From positions 337,211,177-337,275,176 of the forward strand of contig NC_090448.1 of the NCBI RefSeq assembly GCF_031143425.1: DNA of 64,000 nucleotides, in the 5' to 3' direction. The notes below the pieces were generated by a model. That model was not told where the DNA came from, did not search any database, and worked only from the letters and a program-made list of their open reading frames with translations. Source of the DNA: Pleurodeles waltl (lineage: Eukaryota; Chordata; Amphibia; Caudata; Salamandridae). Shown here one piece after another: positions 34,880 to 46,946 of this stretch. Numbering within the stretch: the stretch's first letter is position 1; each line of letters begins with the position of its first letter. The translations under genes were made by a program, and so were the position numbers.

Positions 34880-37490
34880 ATTTTCACACATACTGCCAAA
34901 TTGGAAGCCGGAGAATAGCAGAAATAGGACCCAACAATATTCTTAAGGCCTTCCTTATTACGGAATGTTTAACAGTTTCCAGATGAAAATCGACTCACAA
35001 TAGGCAAGGCTGGTTTGATTCCACCTGCTCTAAGGATCTTAAACATATTAAAGAAGCTCTCCCCAAATCTCCTAGCTGCACGCAAGAAGTACAAACGTGT
35101 AGACGTCAATACAAACTAGCTCTAGAAGGGAGGAAAAAAACTTGAAAGGATGAAGCTTGGGAGTCCCTCATTGAAGCCAGCCTCAGTAAGGACAGTGCAG
35201 CTTTCTGGCACACTTTTAACGGTCCTTATATAGGCAATCATAGCAGCCCACGCATAGGGATTGCCATTACTGAAAATGATTGGGTGATCTATTTCACTAA
35301 AATCTATTCCAACCCTAATAAGGCACTGGAATGGATGGCATCCCCCGATTTAGCTCCTGTATCTGTGGAACCCCCTCACAGTTCCATTGACCTTACATCA
35401 CCGTTTTGACCAGCAAGGGTGGTAAAGCACGTGGCCCGGCGGCATACTTGTCGATTTACTCAAGAATGTATCTCTTTGGGTTTCCATTTTGATCCAGGTG
35501 CTGAGGGTATGTTGAAGTTGTGGCGTTTTAAATACCTGGTCAGAATCATTAATTGTTCCTATTTATAACAAAGGTGACCATGTAAACCTAGCATGCTACC
35601 GTCCCATTACATTACTTGAGTCTCTGGTGAATGCGGAAGATCCTGTCCTCTTGAACAGGTTAGGAGAATGGGCTGAAAACAATGAGATTCTCTCTGATCT
35701 ACAGTACGGCTTCTGCAGTGGACTAGGGACTACTGAACAGTAATGAAACCTCAACATCTTAGTCGGAAAGTACACCTTGATTAAAAAGCACACTTTTTTT
35801 TTTAGCTTTTGTTGATCTATCAAGCGCTTTTGATTGTGTTTTACACAATAAATTGTGGTCTATTATGACAGAACTTGCCATGGACCCACTAATAATAGAG
35901 TTTTTAAGTGAGTTGCACTTGAGGAGTAGGGCTAGGGTACAGTATGTCATTAATGGAGAATGCACTAGCTATTTTAATAGAGAGAGGTGGGTCAGACAAG
36001 GCTGTGTTCTCTCTCCCTTCCTGTTCACTCTATATATTAATTGCTTGGGTACTGTCTTAGTGGAGATCTGTAGTGATCTCCCACAAATTGGCCATCATGC
36101 AATTCCGGCTCTTCTTTATGCAGATGATGTCATACTCATGATAGCCCAGAATCTCCTAGGTCTACAATGGCAACTCATTTGTTTGGTCGACTATATGCAG
36201 GATCTAGGTCTGTTAGTTAACTTGAGCAAAACCTATGTAATAAAATGTGGAAAGAAATCAGCAAAGTGTCAAAACCTCACAATTGGTGGCACAAAGATAA
36301 ATTTTACTTCCTCAATTTCCTATTTGGGCATCTTGTTTGAGCGCATGGTTCCTGGAAACAAGCAATTAATGGTGGGCAGCTATGTTTTATGAAAATCTAC
36401 TACAGCACTGTCTAACTTTGTGACCAAACTTGCCAGGAAGCCCCTGAACGAAATGCTAACTATCTATAAAGCAAGTGTTTGTCAACAGCGCTATATGGGG
36501 AAGGAGTATGGGGTTTTAGCAATAGTCAACCATTTCAACTGGAAGAAAACTCCTTTTTTAGGAATCTCCTTTCTGTACCCAATAGCTGTTCCACTTTTAT
36601 TTGACAATCTGAAATTAGGGCCCCCTTCCTATCTGACTGCTGGAATCAAGCCAAATCTTCTTTGGCATAGGATTTGGACTAACAATAACAAAGTTTTAAA
36701 TTGCAAAGTCATCAGGGATTGTCTTAAATTAACCTAATTTATTGAAATTACATGGCTGAATTATATTAAGAAACTATGTACGGACCTGGGACATCCAGAA
36801 TACTTCAACCCCCGAACACATTAGCATGTATTAGCAGACAGGATTTAAAAAAGGTCTGTCTATCCCTGTTTGAGGACATGAGATTGACCTCTGAACTTCT
36901 TAAACCCAGTGTGGTTAAAAGTCAAATGATGATGGTCACTTTAGATATGATACCATTCTTAAAATAAAGTGCATAGGACCCATCACAGGTTTGTTTTAAC
37001 GTTATTCAGATTAGACATTTTTCATCATCCATTAAGTTTCCCTAGTGTTAATGACTGGCCTGAGACTTTAATCAAATGTGCTTGCCATAACCCATCGAAT
37101 CAGAGCACTTTGTATATTGTTTTTTTTTTGTAGATTTTACAAGGATCTGAGGAAGAGTTCAATAGTGCCTATCAAGAAAGAATTAACATTTACACAATTT
37201 CGCCTGGCTTCTTTGTTTCTGCAGACTTTGCCGAAGCCATTTGCTGTACAGTGTCAAGTTACTTATGGGAAGTATTCGACTCAGGAAATCCTTGTTTTCC
37301 TAAAAAGCTTCTGCTATTTTATAATGATTTTTATATTCACTGCATTATTTGCACTAGCAGACCACAATTAAATTTTATGTCTCAATTTATTTATGCATCT
37401 CTGTTATTTAATTTATTACGATATTGTATTGTGTTTTGTATGCTCCTATAATTTTTACACAAAAATCTAATAAAGCTAATTTTGATTTGA
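34880..37490 (+). mobile_element. LINE (jockey/CR1-like), reverse transcriptase to 3' end
   Basis: Plus strand. Upstream blocks are broken by frameshifts: LSKDSAAFWHTFNG near 35185, then GGKARGP near 35415 and SLIVPIYNKGD near 35545. The 179-codon frame at 35853-36392 carries the palm: VRQGCVLSPFLFTLYI, the catalytic ALLYADDVIL (YADD at 36117-36128) and ISYLGILFE. Short frames continue to 37450 and end with a TAATAAAGC signal near 37468. The same clade as the LINE at 12.9-17.8 kb. Inactive because of frameshifts and the missing endonuclease. Confidence 0.75.
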
Positions 37491-37499
37491 TAGAACTAT

Positions 37500-37755
37500 A
37501 TAAAATTAGTACTCAGCAAAGTGGCAAATTTCCGACTTGCGTGGCCTCTCTTGGGTTCTTTGGAAGGAAAACTATAAGAATATTTATCACCACATGTAAA
37601 TCCAGAGGGACTCCATGTCTTGTGGAGAGGTCCTACTCGTCCGAAATAACATGCAACAATGTATCTGGTTTACTAATGGAGACTGGCCTTCAACCTGTAC
37701 CAAATGTTACTACAGTTGTCTGTGTACATTTTAACAGATCCTCTTGATTCATTTT
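37500..37755. other. No recognised feature
   Basis: Short spacer between two LINE remnants pointing in opposite directions. Confidence 0.4.
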
Positions 37756-37759
37756 TTAA

Positions 37760-38270
37760 ATCACCATAATATGTTTTTTCTCTTAATAATGAGGAACAAG
37801 AATTATTCCTGTTTTTAGATGGGAAGAACAGAAAACATTTGTTCCTCTCCTGAGGAAATATTCACAATTTTCAAAGATAAGATTTACTACGACTAGAATT
37901 GAATGTCACCCTAGAGCTCATACCATAATAAGAAGATAAAATAGCCTGTACATCACCGCTCTTCACAATTTTTAACATATCCATAGCAGAGTGACAATTA
38001 AACAACAAAGATCTGGTCAATGATTTTTCCTGTTCAACAAATAAGATAATGAAATCTAATACTGATATATAACGGTGACTTTCCAGAGTACTCCAAACAA
38101 CAGAGGAATTGAGAGAGTTAGGAAGGGCCAGTGGGTTAAGGAATTTTACGAGAGGATTCAACCTAGAATTTAGACTTGAAATTTAACTGTTTCCTTCAGC
38201 AAGAAGAGGGGCACTGTTGTTTAAGTGCTTATTTTCAAAATGTTGATTTAGTAAACTATTTCCAAAATAC
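37760..38270 (-). mobile_element. Probable LINE 3' remnant
   Basis: A minus-strand frame (38161-37871) without stops has the leucine-, serine- and phenylalanine-rich composition of the C-terminal region of the nearby LINEs, but no diagnostic motif. Kept only as likely transposon sequence. Confidence 0.3.
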
Positions 38271-40034
38271 CTTCATTGAGTCACAAAGAAGGTAAAGTAA
38301 TAGCAACGACAAGAAGGGCAGCTTTAGCATTATCTGATTGGTGTTTATGTGGGGTTGCGGGGGACTGGATTTTCCTTGCCTTTTTCCTGTTAATTCTATG
38401 TAATTTCATTTGCTTCCTTCGCACATTAGCCTGTACCTTTTTTATTCAAATCCTAGTATTACCATTGTTTTAATAGGCAAACAAAATATTTGACACCCCC
38501 TTCTGGAATATAAGAATGTTAGACCTGTCAGTTCTTGGCGTGATTTCCCCTATCATTTTGGCTTCTGACCTCCTGTTTTGATCCCGTGCTGAATTTAGTG
38601 TTTGCTGGCTTTAGGACTCTGGGCACTCTACTACTGCTGACCAGTGCTAAAGTCCTCTCTATCTAAACTGTATTGGATTATTTATGATTGGCATATGTGA
38701 TTTACTAGTAAGTCCCTAGTACAGTGCACAGTGCATGCCCAGGGCCTGTAAATCAAATGCTACTAGTGGGCCTGCATCACTGACTGTGCCACCCACATGC
38801 GTAGTACTGTAAATATGTCTCAGACCTTCCACTGCAGTGTCTGTGTGGGCAGTTTTAACTGCCAGTTCGACCTGGCAAGTGCACCCACTTGCCAGGCCCA
38901 AACCTTCCCTTTTACTACATGTAAGTCACCCCTAAGGTAGGTCCAAAGCAGCCCCATGGGTAGGGTGCAGTGTATTTAAAAGGTAGGACATGTACTGGTG
39001 TGTTCTACATGTCCTGATAGTGAAATACTGATACATTTGTTTTTCACTATTACCAGGCCTGTCTCTCCCATAGTTTAACATGGGGACTGTCTTGAAATTT
39101 ATTTCAAGTGTAGTTTCCCTTTGAAGTAAATAGAGATCTCGCGTTTGGGGTCTCTGATCTCACAAATTAAAAATACATCTTTTGGTGAAGTTGTTTTTTA
39201 AATTGTAAATTTGAAAATTCCACTTTTAGAAAGTGGGCGTTGTTGTGCTTAACCATTCCGTGTCTCTGTCTGGCTGAGGAATACACACTTGGGTCAGGAT
39301 GACAGTTGGGCTGGTTGTGAATTCACTCTAGACAGCCACATAAAGGGGGCTGAGGTGTGCCCTGCATATCCTGATGGGTCTTCCTGGGCTAGAGGGGAGG
39401 GAGTGGCTGACACTTGCACCTGAATAGGGTTGTGCCTATCTTTACAGAAAGCAGTCTCCAACACCCTGGAACCCCCTCGGCCAGGACAGGAAATGCGGGT
39501 CTTGTGCACCACAAAGACTTTTCTTTGAAGTTTGCCTACTTCAGAGGCAGAAATGTGTATAAGTACTGGGCCTCTAAGACCACAACTTCAGAACACTTCT
39601 GGACTGAGGACATTGTGCGAGGAAGAAAGGATGGATGCCGTAGGTGGAACTGCCACTCTGCCTATTGCTTTGCTGATACTGCCTGCTGCTTGCTGCTTCT
39701 GTTCTGGTAGTGAATAGACTGTCCTTTGCTTTCTACATCCTGCTTGCCAAAGTTCTCCAAGGACTTGGACTGAGCTTGCCTCCTGTTAAGAAGTCTCAGG
39801 GACATCAAAGACTTCACCTGCCAATGCCTGAACTCTTCTGCTGAGAGTCTTGACTTGCCAAGTGGTGCCAAATCCGGTACCTGGGCCCTTGGAAGTGAAA
39901 ACTAGTGTCCTGAGGAAGAAAATGCAGACATCGGATCACAGCAGCTGAAAATGCGTCTGGATTTTCCCTCACATCGTCCCTGGACGTTGTTTTTGCATCA
40001 CCCCACACCGCAGCGAGGAACCAAGGCTGCATGA

Positions 40035-40258
40035 CCAGAAACCGGCGCATCCCCTCTCCTGCTGGGAGAGAACCGATGCATCATCTCCCCTGCCAGTAAG
40101 AAACTGACGCATCACCTCCCCTGCCAGTAAGGAACCGATGTATCACCTGTCCTGCATGGAGAAAATTGACGCATCACCTCCCCTGTCAGTAAGGATCCAA
40201 GGCATCACCTCCCCTGCATGCTAAGGTACTGACTCATCACTTTGTATTCCAGCGCCTC
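40035..40258. repeat. Minisatellite of 31-32 bp, about seven units, inside the LTR
   Basis: Units of the type AACCGATGCATCACCTCCCC followed by TGCCAGTAAGG begin at about 40039, 40071, 40101, 40133, 40165, 40196 and 40227. Confidence 0.85.
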
Positions 40259-40516
40259 ACCTCCTCTGCGGCCCTCATCATCTTTGTTTTTGAAGCATCC
40301 CAGGTACTGTGTGTCAAAAAGAGACAACCATTGATTCCTCTGGTTTATGACTCTTTGCAACTCTTTAAAAGTGATATCTTTGCTTGTGTATGGTGGATTT
40401 TTGTTGGTTTGGTCTAGTTTTATTCAGATAAATATTGGCAATTTTTCTAAGCTGGCGTGGAATCCTTTAGTAGTGTTTTCACTGTGTTACTCAGTGTATG
40501 AAGTATTTGTTTATAT

Positions 40517-40533
40517 ACACACACACACACACA
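40517..40533. repeat. (AC)n microsatellite
   Basis: Short AC run inside the U5-side part of the solo LTR. Confidence 0.85.
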
Positions 40534-40694
40534 GTCTCTGAGATAAGCATGATAAGCATGGCTGCTGGTGACAACCTACCAAGGGGGTAAGCAGGGGTTA
40601 TCTTAGCTCTGTAGCTCCCTTACGCTGACTAGAGTGGGGGTTCCTACCTAGACAGGGTGCAAACCACTGCCAACTAGAAACCCCATTTCTAACA

Positions 40695-41411
40695 AGGAAC
40701 AGAGCACAGGCTCCACCAGGCTGCCCTATGAAATTTTCGGCTAAAGTTTCTTGAAGATTTCAGGATTTTTCTCTCTTTCTTGCACCTCTTTTCTCCTTTT
40801 TCCTTCACCCCCAGAAGATCCGTTTGTGTTGCAATATGGTCAGTGAGTTTTGATTTTCTTGTCCACCCAAACAGAGTCTGAATTACCAATGACATTTGTG
40901 GGACTGTCATGTTGAGAACACTTTCCATTCCCTACAGGTATTTGAATCCTACTTTTTTTTTATCATCAAAACCCAACAACTGCTTGGACCTTGGAGTCAA
41001 TTTTTGAAGAATCAATGACAATCTGTCAAACACATTCTCAGAGTTACTTGTGTATCTTTCTAAAACTGCCAACATAGAAGACAGAATTATTTCCAAGCAT
41101 TGCAGGCTTTCAGAGTACTGTACATAGTTCCCAGGGAGATAGCATGAATCCTGGCAACCAAATTCCGAGTCTACTGAGTTCTCGGAGAGGAACTTTTGAG
41201 CTTGAGGTACTACTAAACAAGTTCCAAGTCAGTCCTAGGATCTTTTTCTGGTGATACACAGAGCAGGAATTGAGAAATGACACGACGGGTCTTTAGGCCT
41301 CAGGAACATTCAAAATATCAACATTGATACAGGTAGTGTAAAATCTGTAATTGCTTAAGCTGCTAAAATTGTCTGACAGCTACAGATTACTATACAAGGA
41401 AGCAGAAAAAC
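40695..41411 (-). mobile_element. Possible LINE ORF1 remnant
   Basis: The minus-strand translation resembles, in composition and in a block with a heptad-like leucine pattern, the ORF1-like region upstream of the LINE endonuclease at 16-17.7 kb. Frames are broken. No RNA-binding motif is visible. Weak. Confidence 0.25.
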
Positions 41412-42024
41412 TTATGTGGTCATTATGAACATGGTGGGAATCACCACACCGCCGGCAGTCACGGTAACTACCGCCAACAGTCTGGCGATCCGGACTGCCA
41501 AATAATGAAGCACATGAGAAACAAGTATTGACCTAGCCACACACCGCCAGCATTAGAATGGCGACGAGGACGGAGGAGGCCACCCACAGGCTGGTGGAAA
41601 GGGCCCACCCGCCCACCAAATAATGAAGCACAAGACCGCTGTCAGTTCCGGGGTGGGAACCACTGCCACACAAAGTGTGGCAGAAACGAACTAAATAAAA
41701 GGAAACACTCACCAGAGATACACACAATACGCCGAAGTAGACATGGAGAGAGTTGCAAATAATGCCAGTGCTGCTCCTTGCCATATACCTCCACAACCGT
41801 GACCGTCGACGAAGACGGTAAGTACCGCTAACTAGTACACATGGAAGAAAGGGCACAGTTACACAACGCAAACGCACTCCCAACCCCTCACACCATCCCA
41901 CACCATACACACCAGAACAAGATGTACTTACCCGACACAAGGCAACAAAGACTGGCACCAAAGTACACACATGTGCACAGCAAACACCAACAATGAAACA
42001 ATGAGCGACGTCACCATTGGGCAC

Positions 42025-43556
42025 TCAAACTTTAATATAAATAGAACAATGTAATGTCCGAATAAGGCCATTGGCCAGTCCATAACGAATACCCTGAGGG
42101 GCCCAAATAGGCCAGACCTGACTCCCAAATGTGCACAGGGTACTCCATTGTAAAGGGACATCAATGGGGCAGCCAGGCACCTCAGGGAACAGGGGCAGGA
42201 GGCTGTGGGGGTGGGGACTTACGTCTGGAAGGGGGTGGTTTGGGCTTACGTTTGGGAGGTGGAGGGGGTTTGGGCTTGCCCTTGGAAGGTGGGGGAGTAG
42301 GCTTGGACCAGGGGGTGGCAGAGGGACCTGGGGCAACAAGGGACGAGACGGGTGGGCCAGTGGGTTCAACCAGACCAACACAGGAAAGGAAAAGTTTCTT
42401 AGGGGCAGTTGGGTGGATTTGGAGGAAGGTGTGGGAGTGGAGGTAGAGGGAGTGCTTGTACCAGGTGTAGTTGTGCTGGACGTGGATGCAGGTGCCTGAA
42501 CAGTATGCTTATGTGTGGTGGATGTGTGTTGTGTGGGTGTCTGTGAACGTTTGTATGTTTTGGGAGGAGGGGGGTGGACAAAGTGGGACAAGACAGGCTG
42601 CAGTGTACATGGATGTTGTCTGGGTGTCTGCAGGTCTGGTGAGTGTGCTGCATGTGTCAGTCAATGTAGTTGTGGTGAGTGCAGGTGTGGGGTGGATGAC
42701 TGGATGTCAGATGTTGTGGTGACTGCAAGAATGGGGGCAGCAGCAGTGACTGAGAGTGCAGTGCTTGTGGGTGTGCATGGTGAGGTGACAGACAGGGAGG
42801 CGGGAGAGGTGGACACACTGGGGGAAGTGGATGTTGATGTGTGTGCCTTTGTATGTTGGGTGAGTGTATACCTGTGGTGGGAAGTGTGGTGCTTGTGTTT
42901 GTCTGTGTGCTTCTTGTGTGTTGATGTGTGTGCATGGCTGTCTGGACATGTGCTTGGATGGGTGAAGGGAGAGGGGTGCTGGAAGGGGTAGAGGTGGTTG
43001 GAGGGAGGACGGAAAGACCAGGGACACTGGCGGTCGTCAAAGAGGAAGCCAGAGCCTGAAAAGATCTCTGTAGGCCAGACATGGCACCGTGAATGCCTTC
43101 CAGGTATGCATAGCATTGCTGCACCTGGGATGCTAGCCCCTGGATGGCATTCACAATGGTTGTCTGCCCTACAGAGATGGTCCTCAGGAGGTCAATAGCC
43201 TCCTCCGTGAGGGCAGCAGGGCTGACTGGGGCAGGGGATGAGGTGCCTGGGGTGAAGACGACACTCACCCAGGAAGGTACGGGCAACTGGGTGGGGAGCA
43301 ACTAGGAGGGCGGAGATGCCACGGGAGGTGGCGGAAGATGACAAAGAACTAGGGTCCACTAGGGTCCCCCGCCACCAGTTAGCTGCCATCGGAGGAGGTA
43401 TCAGAGTCACTACCACCAGTGGTAGTTTCCTCCCCGTGGTACTCCCCTCACCCTCCAACCCACTGGTCCCCTTGGCTTCTGCCGACTCTGCCTCCTTGGA
43501 ACCGCGGGCCACTGAATCCCCACTCGCAGGTGCCACTGCTCCCTCGCCAGATGATG
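42025..43556 (-). pseudogene. Harbinger Myb-like protein, last exon and low-complexity tail
   Basis: The exon appears to open at 43556 after an acceptor (TTTGTGTACATCAG). Its first part is rich in Ser, Gly, Glu and Ala (SGEGAVAPASGDS, EAKGTSGLEGEGSTTG). A likely one-base loss near 43430 shifts the frame: with the neighbouring frame an acidic SDSDTSSDGS followed by a stop would close the protein. Downstream, 43301-42657 is another open frame with an amphipathic stretch, LTEEAIDLLRTISVGQ then VNAIQGLASQVQQ, followed by a Thr/Pro/His-rich tail. 42591-42025 is a Pro/Ser/Thr-rich frame. Whether these last frames belong to the same protein is unclear; the coiled-coil-like block argues for coding origin. 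Confidence 0.55.
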
Positions 43557-44262
43557 CTGATGTACACAAAGGACACAAGAGCATGGGGGTGGGGAGACAA
43601 AACATGGGAGAAATATGTAAATACCTGAATGAATGTACATTTCTGGGTCACACACACTCCCATCCAGCTCACACACCTACACGCAGTACCTACAACAATA
43701 GTCATGACTGTGCCCCTGACCAGTGGCAACTACACCAGAATACACCCCTTTACCCACATGAAACACGGACCTTAGAAACTGTGTGGACTACACACATGGG
43801 GAGCCATGCCCAGCCAATGCACCCAACAGTCCATGGGTCCACAAAGCATCCAAGAGTACAGGAAGGTGAACCCCCATGGGCCTATTTGGACCGTCCACAC
43901 CTGTCCCACACCATTTCCGTGTCTATGCGGGGTAGGACTGCAAAACACACCTGTCAGAGTGCCTGGCACTAGAAAGCATACATACCACAGCACCCAAACA
44001 CATCCATCAAAGTGGTATTAAACATTGCTGATACTCACACCCTTATGGCTGCTGTGCTGCCTTCAAGCGCCCATCCAAATCCGGATAGGCCACAGCCAGA
44101 ATGCGGGCCATTAGGGGGGTCAGGGTCCGACGGGCACCCCTTCCTCATTGGGAGGCCTTCCCCAGCTGGGCCTCGCAGGTATTCCTGGCTCAGCGCTTCA
44201 GGTCCTCCCACCGCTTCCTGCAGTGGGTAGTCCACCAGTTGTAGACCCCCAGGGTCCGTATC

Positions 44263-46946
44263 TGTAGGAAGTTGGCTCTGTATGTGCTATTTCAAAGTAA
44301 GGAATAGCATGCACAGAGTCCAAGGGTTCCCCTTAGAGGTAAAATAGTGGTAAAAATAGATAATACCAATGCTCTATTTTGTGGTAGTGTGGTCGAGCAG
44401 TAGGCTTATCCAAGGAGTAGTGTTAAGCATTTGTTGTACATACACATAGACAATAAATGAGGTACACACACTCAGAGACAAATCCAGCCAATAGGTTTTT
44501 ATATAGAAAAATATATTTTCTTAGTTTATTTTAAGAACCACAGGTTCAAATTCTACATGTAATATCTCATTCGAAAGGTATTGCAGGTAAGTACTTTAGG
44601 AACTTCAAATCATCAAAATTGCATGTATACTTTTCAAGTTATTCACAAATAGCTGTTTTAAAAGTGGACACAGTGCAATTTTCACAGTTCCTAGGGGAGG
44701 TAAGTATTTGTTAGGTTAACCAGGTAAGTAAGACACTTACAGGGCTTAGTTCTTGGTCCAAGGTAGCCCACCGTTGGGGGTTCAGAGCAACCCCAAAGTC
44801 ACCACACCAGCAGCTCAGGGCCGGTCAGGTGCAGAGTTCAAAGTGGTGCCCAAAACACATAGGCTAGAATGGAGAGAAGGGGGTGCCCCGGTTCCGGTCT
44901 GCTTGCAGGTAAGTACCCGCGTCTTCGGAGGGCAGACCAGGGGGGTTTTGTAGGGCACCGGGGGGGACACAAGCCCACACAGAAATTTCACCCTCAGCGG
45001 CGCGGGGGCGGCCGGGTGCAGTGTAGAAACAAGCGTCGGGTTCGCAATGTTAGTCTATGAGAGATCTCGGGATCTCTTCAGCGCTGCAGGCAGGCAAGGG
45101 GGGGGTTCCTCGGGGAAACCTCCACTTGGGCAAGGGAGAGGGACTCCTGGGGGTCACTTCTCCAGTGAAAGTCCGGTCCTTCAGGTCCTGGGGGCTGCGG
45201 GTGCAGGGTCTCTCCCAGGCGTCGGGACTTTAGGTTCAAAGAGTCGCGGTCAGGGGAAGCCTCGGGATTCCCTCTGCAGGCGGTGCTGTGGGGGCTCAGG
45301 GGGGACAGGTTTTGGTACTCACAGTATCAGAGTAGTCCTGGGGTCCCTCCTGAGGTGTCGGATCTCCACCAGCCGAGTCGGGGTCGCCGGGTGCAGTGTT
45401 GCAAGTCTCACGCTTCTTGCGGGGAGCTTGCAGGGTTCTTTCAAGCTGCTGGAAACAAAGTTGCAGCTTTTCTTGGAGCAGGTCCGCTGTCCTCGGGAGT
45501 TTCTTGTCTTTTCGAAGCAGGGGCAGTCCTCAGAGGATGTCGAGGTCGCTGGTCCCTTTGGAAGGCGTCGCTGGAGCAGGATCTTTGGAAGGCAGGAGAC
45601 AGGCCGGTGAGTTTCTGGAGCCAAGGCAGTTGTCGTCTTCTGGTCTTCCTCTGCAGGGGTTTTCAGCTATGCAGTCCTTCTTCTTGTAGTTGCAGGAATC
45701 TAATTTTCTAGGGTTCAGGGTAGCCCTTAAATACTAAATTTAAGGGCGTGTTTAGGTCTGGGGGGTTAGTAGCCAATGGCTACTAGCCCTGAGGGTGGGT
45801 ACACCCTCTTTGTGCCTCCTCCCAAGGGGAGGGGGTCACAATCCTAACCCTATTGGGGGAATCCTCCATCTGCAAGATGGAGGATTTCTAAAAGTTAGAG
45901 TCACTTCAGCTCAGGACACCTTAGGGGCTGTCCTGACTGGCCAGTGACTCCTCCTTGTTTTTCTCATTATTTTCTCCGGCCTTGCCGCCAAAAGTGGGGC
46001 CTGGCCGGAGGGGGCGGGCAACTCCACTAGCTGGAGTGTCCTGCTGGGTTGGCACAAAGGAGGTGAGCCTTTGAGGCTCACCGCCAGGTGTGACAATTCC
46101 TGCCTGGGGGAGGTGTTAGCATCTCCACCCAGTGCAGGCTTTGTTACTGGCCTCAGAGTGACAAAGGCACTCTCCCCATGGGGCCAGCAACATGTCTCGG
46201 TTTGTGGCAGGCTGCTAAAACTAGTCAGCCTACACAGATAGTCGGTTAAGTTTCAGGGGGCACCTCTAAGGTGCCCTCTGGGGTGTATTTTACAATAAAA
46301 TGTACACTGGCATCAGTGTGCATTTATTGTGCTGAGAAGTTTGATACCAAACTTCCCAGTTTTCAGTGTAGCCATTATGGTGCTGTGGAGTTCGTGTTTG
46401 ACAAACTCCCAGACCATATACTCTTATGGCTACCCTGCACTTACAATGTCTAAGGTTTTGTTTAGACACTGTAGGGGTACCATGCTCATGCACTGGTACC
46501 CTCACCTATGGTATAGTGCACCCTGCCTTAGGGCTGTAAGGCCTGCTAGAGGGGTGTCTTACCTATACTGCATAGGCAGTGAGAGGCTGGCATGGCACCC
46601 TGAGGGGAGTGCCATGTCGACTTACTCGTTTTGTCCTCACTAGCACACACAAGCTGGCAAGCAGGGTGTCTGTGCTGAGTGAGAGGTCTCCAGGGTGGCA
46701 TAAGACATGCTGCAGCCCTTAGAGACCTTCCTTGGCATCAGGGCCCTTGGTACTAGAAGTACCAGTTACAAGGGACTTATCTGGATGCCAGGGTCTGCCA
46801 ATTGTGGATACAAAAGTACAGGTTAGGGAAAGAACACTGGTGCTGGGGCCTGGTTAGCAGGCCTCAGCACACTTTCAATTGTAAACATAGCATCAGCAAA
46901 GGCAAAAAGTCAGGGGGCAACCATGCCAAGGAGGCATTTCCTTACA
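44263..46946 (-). mobile_element. Solo LTR, 2.68 kb, with GTATC duplication
   Basis: The plus-strand ends are TGTAGGAAGTTGG and GGCATTTCCTTACA, i.e. TG...CA with TGTAGGAA/TTCCTTACA inverted termini. GTATC flanks it exactly on both sides (44258-44262 and 46947-46951). In the minus-strand orientation a TATTTAAGG promoter box lies in a palindrome at 45723-45747 (GCCCTTAAAT...ATTTAAGGGC). The segment upstream on that strand would be U3, and the 1.46 kb downstream R and U5. No gag or pol frame is present. The exact duplication means insertion without loss and later recombination between two LTRs, or insertion of a short non-autonomous copy. Confidence 0.85.
45723..45747 (-). promoter_or_regulatory. 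TATA-type core promoter of the LTR, in a palindrome
   Basis: Minus strand AGTATTTAAGGGC. The box is half of a 10-bp inverted repeat with a short loop. Position within the LTR fits a U3/R promoter; transcription itself is not shown. Confidence 0.4.

Larger units (their letters stand above)
38517..40694 (+). mobile_element. Solo LTR, 2.18 kb, TGTTAG...CTAACA
   Basis: The element starts TGTTAGACCTG and ends CCATTTCTAACA, so it has the TG...CA ends of an LTR with a 6-bp inverted terminus. Flanking pentamers AAGAA (38512-38516) and AGGAA (40695-40699) match at four of five positions, as expected for an LTR duplication. A TATA-like CATAAAGG lies near 39338. No gag or pol is present and there is no second LTR, so I read it as a solo LTR of a very long-LTR family. 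I remember closely similar sequence as abundant in newt genomes. Confidence 0.75.

Noticed and set aside
41533..42024. 163-codon minus-strand frame rich in Cys, Val and Leu
   Set aside because: Lies in the untranslated stretch between the Harbinger left end and its last exon; no domain; composition follows the GT-rich bases.
42515..42991. 158-codon plus-strand frame next to a 214-codon minus-strand frame
   Set aside because: It is the antisense of the Thr/Pro/His-rich Harbinger frame; TGTG-rich DNA gives Cys/Val/Trp-rich nonsense.
43316..43972. 218-codon plus-strand frame
   Set aside because: Antisense to the Myb-protein exon at first, then runs through its intron; no domain.
45047..45610. 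187-codon plus-strand frame, and 142 codons in another frame
   Set aside because: Inside the 2.68-kb LTR, opposite to its presumed transcription; low-complexity Gly/Ser/Arg composition from GC-rich sequence.
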